DNA from: Sphingomonas echinoides
Lineage (GTDB): Bacteria; Pseudomonadota; Alphaproteobacteria; Sphingomonadales; Sphingomonadaceae
DNA: 64,000 nucleotides
Reading direction: 5' to 3'
Assembly (NCBI RefSeq): GCF_029623395.1
Contig: NZ_JAPYKK010000004.1
Location: forward strand, 106,150-170,149
Shown: in pieces, positions 7,280-16,860 of the stretch
Position numbering within the stretch: the first letter of the stretch is position 1
Layout: every line of letters starts with the position of its first letter
Position numbers and translations under genes: made by a program
Notes under the pieces: model-generated
What the model was told of the DNA's origin: nothing
Seen by the model: only the letters and a program-made list of their open reading frames with translations
The model's database searches: none

Positions 7280-10171
7280 ATGGGTCTGTCCGTCTCACAA
7301 CGATCGCGCGCTAAGTCGTTCCGCCTGCTTGGTTGCAGCATCCTGGCTATCGCCTTCGCCGGATCAGCCGGCGCACAGACAGTCACCCCACCCTCGCTGA
7401 GCGCCCCCGAAGCCGCGCCCCCGCCCGCGCTCGACACGGTAAGCCAGGAACAGGCCGCCCCCGAGGTCGGCGGCGGCGATATCGTCGTGACCGGATCGCG
7501 CGTTGTCCGCGACGGGTCGACCGCGCCAACACCGGTGACCGTCGTCGGCGCTGAACAGCTCTCCGCCTCCTCCCCCACCACGATCGCGACTGCGCTCAAC
7601 GAACTGCCATCGTTCGCGGGTTCGCAGAAGCCGCAATCGCAGGCGTCGACCACCAACAGCGGCGGGCAGAACTACCTCAGCCTGCGTAACCTCGGCCCAT
7701 CGCGCACCCTCGTCCTGCTCGACGGACGCCGTTTCGTTCCGTCCGGCGGGTCGGGCACCACCGACGTCAACCTCCTTCCCCAGGCGCTGATCCAGCGTGT
7801 CGACGTCGTCACCGGCGGCGCATCGGCGGCTTATGGGTCGGACGCGGTCTCGGGCGTCGTCAACTTCGTGCTGGATACGCGCTTCACCGGGGTGAAGGGC
7901 AGCGTGCAGAGCGGCATTTCGCAGCGCGGCGACGCGCAGAGCTTGGCCGCATCCATCGCCTTCGGCACCGGCTTCTCCAGCGGTCGCGGCCATCTGATCG
8001 GGTCGGTCGAATATGCCAACGACAAGGGCATTCTCGCGTATGACACTGATCCGGTTACGGATCGCGGATGGAATGCGGTTCCGTATCAGGTCATTCCCAA
8101 CCCGGGCGGCGCGCCGCGCTTCATCCGCATTCCCGATGCGCGGATTTCGGTCGCGAGCTGGGGTGGCCTCGTCACCTCCGGCCCGCTGCGCGGCTTGGAT
8201 TTCGCGCGGGACGGTACGCCAACCCAATTCGGCTATGGCCAATATGCCAACACGCTAAGCCAGCGCATGTCGGGCGGCAACGGCCCCAACATCCTGCCGC
8301 GCGTCGGGCTGCTCGCGCCGCTCGAGCGGGTCGTCGGGTTCCTGCACTCCGATTATGACGTTACCAGCGATATCAATGTCTTCGCCGAACTTTCGCTGGC
8401 GCACACCCATTCGCGTTACGGCAGCCAATATCCCTATTTCCTCGGCAACGGCCTGACGATCCGGCGGGAAAATCCGTTCCTCCCGGATTCCGTCCGGGCA
8501 CGGATGGTCACGGCGGGCGTGACGACGCTGCCGATCGGCTATTACGGTCGCGGCTTGGGCATCATCTCGCCGGAGAACACCAACAACACCTGGCGCACAG
8601 CCTTCGGTGCCAAGGGCAGCTTCGGCGGCAGCTGGAAATGGTCGGTCCATGGCGAGGGCGGCCAGACCACACAGATCTATCGCAGCCGGAACAACATCGT
8701 CCTCTCGAAATTCTATCAGGCGCTCGACGCCGTGCGGAATCCGGGCACGGGCGCGATCGTCTGCCGGTCGACCCTGACCAACCCGTCCGACGGTTGCGTG
8801 CCGCTCAACATCCTGGGCGAGGACAGCCCGTCCGCGGCAGCAAAAGCCTATGTCCACGGCGACCTTTACAACCGGTTGCGCCTGTCGCAGCGCGTCGCGG
8901 AAGCGCAGGTCACCGGCAACCTGTTCAACCTGCCCGGTGGCGCGGTCGCGGTCGCCGCGGGTGTCGGCTATCGCAAGGAAAAAGCGGTTGGCGTCTCGGA
9001 CGACGTCGCGACCGGCAAGAACCCGATCACGGGTTTCACCGGCGGCTATTTCCTGACCAACACGCAGCCGCTCAACGGCAGCTACGATACGAAGGAAGCG
9101 TTCGGCGAAGTCCTGCTGCCGTTCTTCAAGGATTCCGCGCTCGGCCACAGTCTGGAACTCAACGCGGCGGCCCGCTACACCGATTACAGCACGAGCGGCG
9201 GCGTCACCACGTGGAAGATCGGCGCAACCTACGAGCCGACCACTGAAATCCGCCTGCGCGCGGCACGGTCGCGCGACATTCGCGCCGCCAACATCATCGA
9301 GCTGTTCACCGGCCCGTCGCAGGGCTTCGCCACCGTCATCGATCCGGTCGTCGGCGGGATCAGCTATAACATCCAGCCGTTCGGCCTCGGCAATCCCAAT
9401 TTGGCGCCCGAACGCGCCAATACCACCACGCTGGGCGTGGTCTTCCAGCCGGAGTGGCTGCGCGGTGCGATGCTCTCGGTCGATGCCTATGACATCAACA
9501 TCTCGGGCGCGATCACGACGCTCACCGCGCAGGACACGCTCACCCAGTGCCTCGCCGGATCGGCCGTCACCTGCGCGCTCATCACGCGCGATCCCACTTC
9601 CGGCCGGATCACCAACCTGCTCCAGCCGCGGCTCAACCTCGCCTCGCTGAAGACGCGCGGCCTCGACTTCGAGGCAGGCTATCGGACCCGGATCGGAACG
9701 GGCGACCTGTCGCTTCGCGTGCTGGCCAACTACGTCGACACGTTCATCTCGTCGACGGCGGGCGGCATTGCGATCGATCGTGCCGGCGACGTCGGAACCC
9801 CCACGGGCAACACGCCGAACTGGCGCGGGCAGTTCACCGGCATCTATTCGCAAGGCCCGTTCAGCCTCGTCGTCCAGGAACGCTATGTCGGCAGCGGCAA
9901 GTATAACGTCCTCTACACGTCGAAGGATCTTGCCGACGAGTTCAACAACATTCCGTCGCGGTTCTATACGAACCTCACGGCGCGGCTCCGCATCGACAAT
10001 CGCGGGGGAAGCCGTGGGAGCAACAGCGAATTGTTCATGACCGTGAACAATCTGTTCGATCAGGCACCCCCGATCAACCCGAACAATACGATCAGTTCGA
10101 CCAACACCAACCTCGACCTGTACGATGCCGTCGGGCGGACCTTCGTGGTCGGCTTCCGCTTCAAATACTGA
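7280..10171 (+). CDS. TonB-dependent outer-membrane receptor
   Basis: A 963-aa receptor with a signal peptide (cleavage near AGA, residue 32), a linker, a DIVVTGSR TonB-box-like segment near residue 70, then a plug domain with LRNLGPSRTLVLLDGRR and VDVVTGGASAAYGSDAVSGVVN. The 22-strand barrel follows and ends in FRFKY. The form matches large sphingomonad receptors of unknown ligand rather than the siderophore type. Start chosen for GGAGGG at nine bases. It heads the rightward operon; the hydrolase gene begins 21 bases after its stop, so it probably imports the substrate or product of that secreted enzyme. Confidence 0.9.
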   Translation: MGLSVSQRSRAKSFRLLGCSILAIAFAGSAGAQTVTPPSLSAPEAAPPPALDTVSQEQAAPEVGGGDIVVTGSRVVRDGSTAPTPVTVVGAEQLSASSPTTIATALNELPSFAGSQKPQSQASTTNSGGQNYLSLRNLGPSRTLVLLDGRRFVPSGGSGTTDVNLLPQALIQRVDVVTGGASAAYGSDAVSGVVNFVLDTRFTGVKGSVQSGISQRGDAQSLAASIAFGTGFSSGRGHLIGSVEYANDKGILAYDTDPVTDRGWNAVPYQVIPNPGGAPRFIRIPDARISVASWGGLVTSGPLRGLDFARDGTPTQFGYGQYANTLSQRMSGGNGPNILPRVGLLAPLERVVGFLHSDYDVTSDINVFAELSLAHTHSRYGSQYPYFLGNGLTIRRENPFLPDSVRARMVTAGVTTLPIGYYGRGLGIISPENTNNTWRTAFGAKGSFGGSWKWSVHGEGGQTTQIYRSRNNIVLSKFYQALDAVRNPGTGAIVCRSTLTNPSDGCVPLNILGEDSPSAAAKAYVHGDLYNRLRLSQRVAEAQVTGNLFNLPGGAVAVAAGVGYRKEKAVGVSDDVATGKNPITGFTGGYFLTNTQPLNGSYDTKEAFGEVLLPFFKDSALGHSLELNAAARYTDYSTSGGVTTWKIGATYEPTTEIRLRAARSRDIRAANIIELFTGPSQGFATVIDPVVGGISYNIQPFGLGNPNLAPERANTTTLGVVFQPEWLRGAMLSVDAYDINISGAITTLTAQDTLTQCLAGSAVTCALITRDPTSGRITNLLQPRLNLASLKTRGLDFEAGYRTRIGTGDLSLRVLANYVDTFISSTAGGIAIDRAGDVGTPTGNTPNWRGQFTGIYSQGPFSLVVQERYVGSGKYNVLYTSKDLADEFNNIPSRFYTNLTARLRIDNRGGSRGSNSELFMTVNNLFDQAPPINPNNTISSTNTNLDLYDAVGRTFVVGFRFKY

Positions 10172-10192
10172 TCGTCGCGAGGGATATCGACC

Positions 10193-12055
10193 ATGAAGCA
10201 CCATCACCTGTTCCTCTCCGCGGCGATCGCACTCGTCACCGCCCCGGTTGCGACCAGCGCGCAATCGACGGCTCCGGCGGCGCAGCAGCCGACGGACATC
10301 GCGGTCCGGGAAAAGGTGATGGTTCCGATGCGCGACGGCATCCGCATTGCCGTCGATCTCTACATGCCGGCGGGCGCGGCGGCGGGGCAGCGCTTCCCCG
10401 TCGTGCTGCAACGCTGGTCCTATGGCCGCAAGGCCAACAATACGGCGGCGACGGGCGCATGGTTCGCCCGCCACGGCTATGTCTTCGTCTCGTCCGACAT
10501 GCGCGGGAACAATGATTCCGAGGGCGTCTATTACATGCACGACCCCGTCAACGATCCGCGCGACGGGCATGACATGGTCGAATGGCTCGCGACGCAACCC
10601 TGGTCGACGGGTGCAATCGGCACCTATGGTATCTCTTACGGCGGGCACACGCAGTTCAACACCGCGCTCGGCAAGCCGCCGCACTTGAAGGCGCAGTTCC
10701 TCATCAATGCGGTCACCGACTATCACGACGGTGGCGGCGCCTGGAGCCAGGGTGCGTGGCTGGGCGATCACAACCTTTCGCACACGCTCGGCGCGATCCT
10801 GACGATGCACGACAATGCCGACAAGCCGGCGGTGAAGGCGCAGGCAGAGGCGATGCGCAAGGATTATGACCGGGTGCTGGCGCTTCCGGCCGCCGAGCAG
10901 GCGAAACTGCTCGCCTTCTCGCCCCCCGCCCAGCGCTGGTTCAGCGAGTGGCTCGCGCATCCCGACTATGATGCCTATTGGAAAAGCTACGGGATCAATC
11001 CCGATCGCTATCGCGACTATCCCGACATTCCGATGCTGTTTTACGGCAGCTGGTACGATCACATGCAGCGGCCGTTCCTGAAGGCGTATCTTGGTCTGAA
11101 AGCGGCGCACCGGTCGGAAACGCGCATGATTTCCGGCCCCTGGGATCATGGCCGCTCGGTATCGCACAACGGCGACGCCGAATTCGGTCCGGACGGCGAA
11201 GGCCATCCGCTCGAAGCCGCCGATGCGTGGTTCCGGCAATATCTAAAGGGTGAGCAACCGGCGACTCCGGCCTCCCCTGTGCGGTTATTTGTCATGGGCA
11301 CCGGCGACGGCCATCGCACCGCGGAGGGCCTGATTTATCACGGCGGATACTGGCGCGACGAAGCCGCCTATCCGCTCGCACGCGCGAAACCGACGTCTTA
11401 CTATCTTCAGGGCAATGGCCTGCTCGGTTCGTCGCCCGCAACGTCCACGACCTCCACCGCGCTCATCGCCGATCCTGCGCATCCGGTTCCGACGATCTAC
11501 ACGCGGATCGGCGGGGCGTTCGATCAGCGGTGCAAGCCGACCTACAAGGGGTGTACCGACTCCCGACCGCTCAATGCGCGCGCCGACGTGAAGAGCTTCA
11601 GCACCGCACCGCTGGATCGCGACGTCGAGGTGACCGGGCCGGTCAGCGTCACGCTGCATTTCCGCACCGACGTGAAAGACACTGATTTCGCGGTCAAACT
11701 CATCGACGAATATCCGGCCTCCGCCGCGTACCCCGATGGGGTCGCGCTGACCCTGTCCGATGCGCTGCGACGCGCGCGCTACCGGGATACGCTCGACAAG
11801 GCCACGCTGCTCACGCCCGGCAAGACCTACACGATGACGATCGAGGTGCCGCCGACCAGCAACGTGTTCAAGAAGGGCCACCGCATCCGGCTCGACATCG
11901 CCGGCAGCAATTTCCCGAAGTTCGACGTCAATCCCAATACCGGCGAACCGATCCAGCATCACACCCGCCAGCAAGTCGCGCATTCGGCGATCCTGCACGA
12001 TCCTGCGCACCCCTCGATGATCGTCCTGCCGATCGTACCGGCGGCACCGCGATGA
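10193..12055 (+). CDS. Secreted CocE/NonD family hydrolase
   Basis: A 620-aa protein with a signal peptide (to about residue 23, TSAQS). The X-Pro dipeptidyl-peptidase-like alpha/beta hydrolase domain has its nucleophile at Ser148 (GTYGISYGGH), and a candidate catalytic His lies in ISGPWDHGRS. A C-terminal jelly-roll domain follows (from about residue 400, with LDRDVEVTGPVSV and FKKGHRIRLDIAGSNFP). Family members cleave esters or amides such as cocaine, glutaryl-acyl side chains or X-Pro peptides. A periplasmic location, just after the TonB receptor and ATGA-coupled to a binding protein, suggests that the imported compound is hydrolysed before inner-membrane uptake. Confidence 0.88.
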   Translation: MKHHHLFLSAAIALVTAPVATSAQSTAPAAQQPTDIAVREKVMVPMRDGIRIAVDLYMPAGAAAGQRFPVVLQRWSYGRKANNTAATGAWFARHGYVFVSSDMRGNNDSEGVYYMHDPVNDPRDGHDMVEWLATQPWSTGAIGTYGISYGGHTQFNTALGKPPHLKAQFLINAVTDYHDGGGAWSQGAWLGDHNLSHTLGAILTMHDNADKPAVKAQAEAMRKDYDRVLALPAAEQAKLLAFSPPAQRWFSEWLAHPDYDAYWKSYGINPDRYRDYPDIPMLFYGSWYDHMQRPFLKAYLGLKAAHRSETRMISGPWDHGRSVSHNGDAEFGPDGEGHPLEAADAWFRQYLKGEQPATPASPVRLFVMGTGDGHRTAEGLIYHGGYWRDEAAYPLARAKPTSYYLQGNGLLGSSPATSTTSTALIADPAHPVPTIYTRIGGAFDQRCKPTYKGCTDSRPLNARADVKSFSTAPLDRDVEVTGPVSVTLHFRTDVKDTDFAVKLIDEYPASAAYPDGVALTLSDALRRARYRDTLDKATLLTPGKTYTMTIEVPPTSNVFKKGHRIRLDIAGSNFPKFDVNPNTGEPIQHHTRQQVAHSAILHDPAHPSMIVLPIVPAAPR

Positions 12056-12816
12056 TCCGGGTGCTGGTGCCCGTGCTGGCCCTGGCCGGGATCGCCTTTC
12101 CCTCCAGTGCGATGGCAGGCGACGTCAAGGTCCACGCCTCCGGCGCGATCGCGGTCGCGCTGGATGCGCTGCGCGGCGACTATCAGACTCGCAGCGGCGA
12201 CACGCTGGCGATCAAGATCGATCGCTCTGCCGATATCGGTCCTGCCGTGGCAGCCGGTGAGGCAACCGATGTCGTCATCGCCGAGGCGAAGGTGATCGAC
12301 GGCCTCGTTGCGGGTGGTCACGCGCTTCCCGGCAGCGTCGTTCCGTTGGCCGCCTCGCCGATTTGCGTCGTCGTGCCCGCCAACCGTCCGGCACCGAAGA
12401 TCGACACATCCGCCGCGGTCCGTCGTGCGCTGCTGGCGGCGCGGTCGGTCGGCTATTCGAACAGCCTCAGCGGGGACTATGTCACCCGCACGATGTTCCC
12501 CAAGCTGGGGATCACCCGGCAGATGGCCCGCGTCGCGCGGCAGGTCGGAATCGCCAAGGCGACCGCGGCGGGCGACGTGGACATCGCCTTCTCCCAGTGC
12601 AGCGAGATGTTGCACATCCGCGGCCTGACGGTGGTGGGTCCGTTGCCGCCTGCCTTGCAGCATCGCTCCGTCCTGACCGCCTTTGTCGGTGCCCGCGCCC
12701 CCAATCCCGAAGCGGGGGCCCGTTTGCTGCGCTACCTGACCTCGCCGGCCGCAGATTTGCCGTTGCAAAACAGCGGACTGGTGCCTTTGCCCGCCCAGAC
12801 GTCTGCCGCCCGCTGA
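12052..12816 (+). CDS. Second orphan periplasmic substrate-binding protein
   Basis: A 254-aa protein with a signal peptide (cleavage near AMA, residue 22) and a ModA-like binding domain. Segments such as VHASGAIAVALDALRGDY, SNSLSGDYVTRTMFPKLGIT and DVDIAFSQCSEM parallel those of the binding protein at 2240-3031, so the two are probably distant paralogues. Its ATG overlaps the hydrolase stop (ATGA). No permease or ATPase gene is present. It may capture the acid or alcohol released by the hydrolase. Confidence 0.78.
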   Translation: MIRVLVPVLALAGIAFPSSAMAGDVKVHASGAIAVALDALRGDYQTRSGDTLAIKIDRSADIGPAVAAGEATDVVIAEAKVIDGLVAGGHALPGSVVPLAASPICVVVPANRPAPKIDTSAAVRRALLAARSVGYSNSLSGDYVTRTMFPKLGITRQMARVARQVGIAKATAAGDVDIAFSQCSEMLHIRGLTVVGPLPPALQHRSVLTAFVGARAPNPEAGARLLRYLTSPAADLPLQNSGLVPLPAQTSAAR

Positions 12817-12884
12817 TCGACCCCGCAACCACCCCCGGCGCATTCGGTATGACGCCGCGCCCGAAAGGGCCTAAGTAACGTCTT

Positions 12885-13811
12885 ATGGACATTCGCGAGC
12901 TGCGTACCTTTTCCACCGTCGCCTATACCGGCAGCTTCAGCAGAGCAGCCGAGAAGCTGCGCATTGCGCAACCCGCGCTCAGTCGGCACGTCGCCAAGCT
13001 GGAGGAGGAGCTCAAGGTCGCGCTGTTCGTCCGGCACGCGCGTGGCGTCGTCCTGACGCCTGCGGGCGCACGACTGCTGGATCGGGCGGAGATGATGCTC
13101 CACTATTTGAACGGCACGAGCGAATATGTGCGGGACGACGATCCGCAGGAACGCGGTCACCTCGCGGTCGGGCTGACCCCGGCGATCGGCCTGGCGGTTG
13201 GAGCGAACATGGTGCGGCGGTTCCGCGCGCGATGGCCCAAGGCGATGCTCCACGTTCGCGAAGGCCTGAGTACCTCGCTCCAGGCATGGTTGCTGGACGG
13301 CAGCGTGCAGGCGGCGGTCGTCTACAATCAGCCGCTGCTCGAAGCGTTCGAGGTCCGGCCATTGTTCAGCGAGCCGATGGTGCTGGTCGCGCCGCCCGGT
13401 GAAGCGCCGCGCACGCTGCGGTTCGTCGACCTTGCCGATCTCCCCTTGATCCTCCCGGCCCTGCCCCACAGCAACCGCCGCCTGATCGAACAAATGGCGA
13501 CCCAGAACGGCGTGCGGCTGCGGGTCATCATGGAAATCGACAGTGTTGCGCTAACTCGCCAGCTAGTGGCGGACGGCTTGGGCTATTCGATCACCGCGCA
13601 GCTCGCCATTCAGCCCGCAGTCGACGCAGGAATTGTGACGTCGCACCAGATCGAGCGTCCGTCGCTCCGGTCGCATGTCGGCGTCGCGACCCTGCGCGAA
13701 CTGCGGGACAGTCCCCTGGCGGGGAGTTGGGTCGAGATCCTGACCGATGAACTCCGCACCCTCGCGCTGGATGGCGCCTGGAAGGGAAAGGCGATCTGGG
13801 GGGACGACTGA
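12885..13811 (+). CDS. LysR-type transcriptional regulator
   Basis: A 308-aa regulator with an N-terminal winged helix-turn-helix (about residues 1-60; SFSRAAEKLRIAQPALSRHV is the recognition region) and a periplasmic-binding-protein-like effector domain (about 90-300). It lies 68 bases after the second binding protein, on the same strand. The T-N11-A palindrome in the divergent control region at 7113-7129 makes it the likely regulator of both operons. The inducer is unknown. Confidence 0.88.
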   Translation: MDIRELRTFSTVAYTGSFSRAAEKLRIAQPALSRHVAKLEEELKVALFVRHARGVVLTPAGARLLDRAEMMLHYLNGTSEYVRDDDPQERGHLAVGLTPAIGLAVGANMVRRFRARWPKAMLHVREGLSTSLQAWLLDGSVQAAVVYNQPLLEAFEVRPLFSEPMVLVAPPGEAPRTLRFVDLADLPLILPALPHSNRRLIEQMATQNGVRLRVIMEIDSVALTRQLVADGLGYSITAQLAIQPAVDAGIVTSHQIERPSLRSHVGVATLRELRDSPLAGSWVEILTDELRTLALDGAWKGKAIWGDD

Positions 13812-13894
13812 CGGGATGCGGTCGGCGGACGGCGGTCGAGACCATCATGCCCCCATCCTGACCGTTCCCCGCCGTTCCGTTCCCGCCGTTCGAT

Positions 13895-14908
13895 TCACAA
13901 CGCGATCATTACCTTCCCAAGATGGTCCGCCGCCGCGAAATAGCGGACCGCTTCCGGCGCCTGATCGAACGCGAAGGTCCGGTCCACCACGGTCGTCATC
14001 CGGTGCGCGACCATCGCGTCGAGCAGATCGACGAACATCGCACGACTGCCGTTGGCGATCCCATGGATCGTCACGTTCTTCAGGATGAGCGACAGATAAT
14101 CAGGGATGGCGGGCCCCTCGCCCGGTGAAACGCCGATGACGATGACCCGGCCGTTGGTTGCCGCCGCCGCGATGGAATGCCCCAGCGTATCGACGCCGCC
14201 CGTCTCGATCACGATGTCGGCTCCCTTGCCGTCGGTCTGCTCGATCACGTCGGCCGCCCAATCTGGCGACGTACGGTAGTTGACCGTGATATCCGCACCC
14301 AGGCTCCGCGCCGTCTCGAGCTTTGCGTCTTGCGACGATGTAATGACGACCTTGGCACCATACGCTTTGGCGATCTTCAACGCGGCAAGCGACACACTGC
14401 CTGTGCCAAGGCACAGCACCGTGTCGCCGGCCTTGACCTTGCAAACCTCGACAAGCGCATTCCAAGCGGTCAGCCCAGCCGAGGCAAGCCCAGCGACGTC
14501 GGCGTCGGCGAGGGCGTCGGGCACCCGGATCAGCGCTGCGGCGGGCAAGAGGACACGCTCGGCCAGCCAGCCATGGTGCGTGATCCCGATGTCGTGCGCA
14601 AAGACGTCCGACCGAAACGTCCCGTCGTGCCACGTGGCGAAATGACCGCAGACGACGCGGTCGCCGACCGCGACTTCGGTGACGCCTGCGCCGACCGCCA
14701 CGACTTCGCCAACCCCTTCGGACATCGGGATGCGGGTTTCCGACTGACGTGGCCCGTAGGTGCCGCGGAGGAGTTGGACGTCACGGCTGATCAGGCCGAC
14801 GAGCCGCGGCGCGACCAGCGCTTCGCCAGGCCCCGCGACCGGCGTGGCGCGTGTCGTCGGAACGAGCCCGTCGATGCCGTTCTGGCTGCCAATCTGATAG
14901 GCTTTCAT
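13895..14908 (-). CDS. Zinc-free MDR family NAD(P)-dependent oxidoreductase
   Basis: A 337-aa medium-chain dehydrogenase/reductase with a GroES-like N-terminal half and a Rossmann half (LCLGTGSVSLAALKIAKAYGA, about residues 165-185). Where zinc alcohol dehydrogenases have the catalytic Cys and the GHE motif, this protein has RLVGLISRDVQLLRG and MSEGVGEVV, so the catalytic zinc ligands are missing. This favours a quinone-oxidoreductase or enoyl-reductase-like activity. The start has GGAG upstream and fits family length. It follows the MFS gene by 35 bases, probably one transcript. Confidence 0.82.
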   Translation of the reverse strand: MKAYQIGSQNGIDGLVPTTRATPVAGPGEALVAPRLVGLISRDVQLLRGTYGPRQSETRIPMSEGVGEVVAVGAGVTEVAVGDRVVCGHFATWHDGTFRSDVFAHDIGITHHGWLAERVLLPAAALIRVPDALADADVAGLASAGLTAWNALVEVCKVKAGDTVLCLGTGSVSLAALKIAKAYGAKVVITSSQDAKLETARSLGADITVNYRTSPDWAADVIEQTDGKGADIVIETGGVDTLGHSIAAAATNGRVIVIGVSPGEGPAIPDYLSLILKNVTIHGIANGSRAMFVDLLDAMVAHRMTTVVDRTFAFDQAPEAVRYFAAADHLGKVMIAL

Positions 14909-14943
14909 CAAAATGTTCTCCGGTATGGCGCGCGTTCCGCACA

Positions 14944-16146
14944 TTAGGTGAAAGCCCTCGGACCGGGCTTGAAGGCGAACCGATCCGCGCTGAACGCAAG
15001 CACGAGCGCGACCAGCGTGAGCGCGAGAACGGCCCAGGCGAGCGATCCTGCGCCGGAACGCTCCAGGATAACGCCACCGACTATCCCGCCCGCGGCGATC
15101 GCACCGTTCCACACCGTGGTCAGCATCGCATTGGCAAGGTCGACGCCTTCGCCCGCAGCATCGGCCAAAGCGGTTTGAAGTTGCGTCGCCGCACCGCCGA
15201 ACGACAGCCCCCACAGCAGCGTCGCGACGATCGTCGTTTCGGGTACGGCGGCGAACACCCCGAACGCCACCGCCACCGCCGCGAACACCGTCAGGCTACC
15301 GAGCACGAGCGGCCGCAAGGCGCGGTCGATCAAGACCCCCGTGATCCAGATCCCCGCCAGCGCGGCAAGCCCGAACCCGAGCAGCAACAAATCGAGCCGC
15401 TGCTGAATTCCAGCAAGCGCCGCGACCGGCGCGATATACGTATAGAGAAGATTGTGCGCGGTGATCCACGCGAACAGTGTGAGGAGGACCGTGCGAACCC
15501 CCGGCATCTGGAACACCCGCGCGATCGACAAGCGCTGCTCCGCCGGTTGTCCGGGGAAGTCCGGAACTTGCCACAGCACCCAGCCGATCAGCGTCACCGT
15601 CGTGACCGACATCAGCCAGAACGCGGCGCGCCAGCCCAGCGTGGTGCCCAGCATTGCACCCAACGGAACGCCGATCGACAGCGCGATCGGCGTCCCGACC
15701 ATCGCGATCGCCAAAGCCTTGCCGCGCAACTGCGGGACGACCATCCGCCGCGCATAGCCCGCGATGATCCCCCAACCGAGCCCTGCCGCGACACCGCCCA
15801 TGAACCGCGCAAACAAGGTCAGCGCGTAGGAGGTCGAGACGGCGGTCACGCAATTGAAGATCAGGAAGCCGAAGATCGCGACGAGCAACGTGGGCTTGCG
15901 CCGCCACCCCTGCGTGTAAAGCGTCAGTGGAATCGCCGCGAGCACCGATCCGACCGCATAGACCGTGATCGTCTGCCCGGCGAGCGGCTCCGATACCGCC
16001 AACCCCGCAGCCATATGCGGCAGCAACCCGGCTGGCAGCGTCTCGGTGAGAATCGCGGTAAAGCCGGTCATCGCCAATGCCAGCAACGCGGAAATCGGGA
16101 GCGTCTCCCGCGCGCCGTCGCTTGTCTGGCTTGATGTTGAATGCAC
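14944..16146 (-). CDS. MFS transporter, DHA1 drug/arabinose-efflux-like
   Basis: A 400-aa protein with about twelve transmembrane helices. The motif-A-like loop is RRKPTLLVAIFGFLIFN and an antiporter-like segment GIIAGYARRMVVPQLRGKALA lies near residues 145-165. It begins with GTG, just 15 bases from the first of two operator-like sites and divergent from a TetR repressor. This is the usual layout for an inducible exporter. The substrate is unknown; the downstream oxidoreductase may modify the same compound. Confidence 0.85.
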   Translation of the reverse strand: MHSTSSQTSDGARETLPISALLALAMTGFTAILTETLPAGLLPHMAAGLAVSEPLAGQTITVYAVGSVLAAIPLTLYTQGWRRKPTLLVAIFGFLIFNCVTAVSTSYALTLFARFMGGVAAGLGWGIIAGYARRMVVPQLRGKALAIAMVGTPIALSIGVPLGAMLGTTLGWRAAFWLMSVTTVTLIGWVLWQVPDFPGQPAEQRLSIARVFQMPGVRTVLLTLFAWITAHNLLYTYIAPVAALAGIQQRLDLLLLGFGLAALAGIWITGVLIDRALRPLVLGSLTVFAAVAVAFGVFAAVPETTIVATLLWGLSFGGAATQLQTALADAAGEGVDLANAMLTTVWNGAIAAGGIVGGVILERSGAGSLAWAVLALTLVALVLAFSADRFAFKPGPRAFT

Positions 16147-16160
16147 GGCATACTCACTTG

Positions 16161-16230
16161 TGGATCGACTGGTCCAGTTCGTTCGACGACCCAGCGCGGC
16201 TTGTCAACGAATAATGGATCGCTTAGTCCA
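16161..16230. promoter_or_regulatory. Two 16-bp TetR operator-like sites
   Basis: TGGATCGACTGGTCCA (16161-16176) and TGGATCGCTTAGTCCA (16215-16230) share 13 of 16 bases and have TGGA...TCCA half-sites. They are 54 bases apart in the gap between the MFS and TetR genes, well placed to repress both divergent transcripts. Confidence 0.7.
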
Positions 16231-16251
16231 CAAATCTGGAAACGGAGAGTT

Positions 16252-16860
16252 ATGGCACGGAGCGGACGACCCCGCGGTTTCGACCGAAGCGCAGCGCTGG
16301 ACAGCGCGATGCACTTGTTCTGGGAACATGGGTATGAAGGCGCGTCGCTGGCCGGGTTACGGCATGCGATGGGCGACATCTCCTCGGCAAGTTTCTACGC
16401 GGCCTTCGGTTCGAAGGAAGCCTTGTTTCGCGAGACACTGACTCGCTATCTCGGCCTTCACGGTGGTGTCATCAGCGCGCTCGACGACGAACGTCTGCCG
16501 CCGCGTGCGCGGCTTGAACAGGCTCTTTTGGCGTCGGCTACGGTTCAGACTGGGGAAGCGCATCCAAAGGGATGCATGGTCACGCTTTCAGCAACGATTT
16601 GCTCCGATACCAGCGCGTCGATCAAAGCGCTGACGCATTCCGAACGCTGCGCCACGCGACAGGCGTTGCACCGATGCATCACTGCCGGCGTGCAGTCTGG
16701 CGATCTCGATCCAGCGACGGACGTTGCGGGTCTCGTCGCCTTGTACGATGGCCTGTTGCTCGGAATTTCAATCCAGGCTCGGGACGGCCTCGCGCCGAGC
16801 ACGATCCGCTCCGGAATCGGATTTGCATTGGCGGCGTGGTCTGGAAGTGTGAAACCGTGA
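16252..16860 (+). CDS. TetR/AcrR family transcriptional regulator
   Basis: A 202-aa repressor. The HTH lies at about residues 10-55 (RGFDRSAALDSAMHLFWEHG, then SLAGLRHAMGDISSASFYAAF), followed by a ligand domain of the AcrR/YxaF type. The start is set by GGAGAG eight bases upstream; the open frame further upstream crosses the operator region. It is divergent from the MFS gene and probably represses it and itself. Confidence 0.88.
   Translation: MARSGRPRGFDRSAALDSAMHLFWEHGYEGASLAGLRHAMGDISSASFYAAFGSKEALFRETLTRYLGLHGGVISALDDERLPPRARLEQALLASATVQTGEAHPKGCMVTLSATICSDTSASIKALTHSERCATRQALHRCITAGVQSGDLDPATDVAGLVALYDGLLLGISIQARDGLAPSTIRSGIGFALAAWSGSVKP

Noticed and set aside
8255..11239. A 994-codon open frame antisense to the TonB receptor and CocE hydrolase genes
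   Set aside because: It spans two real genes, has biased composition and no recognisable motif; an effect of GC-rich third positions.
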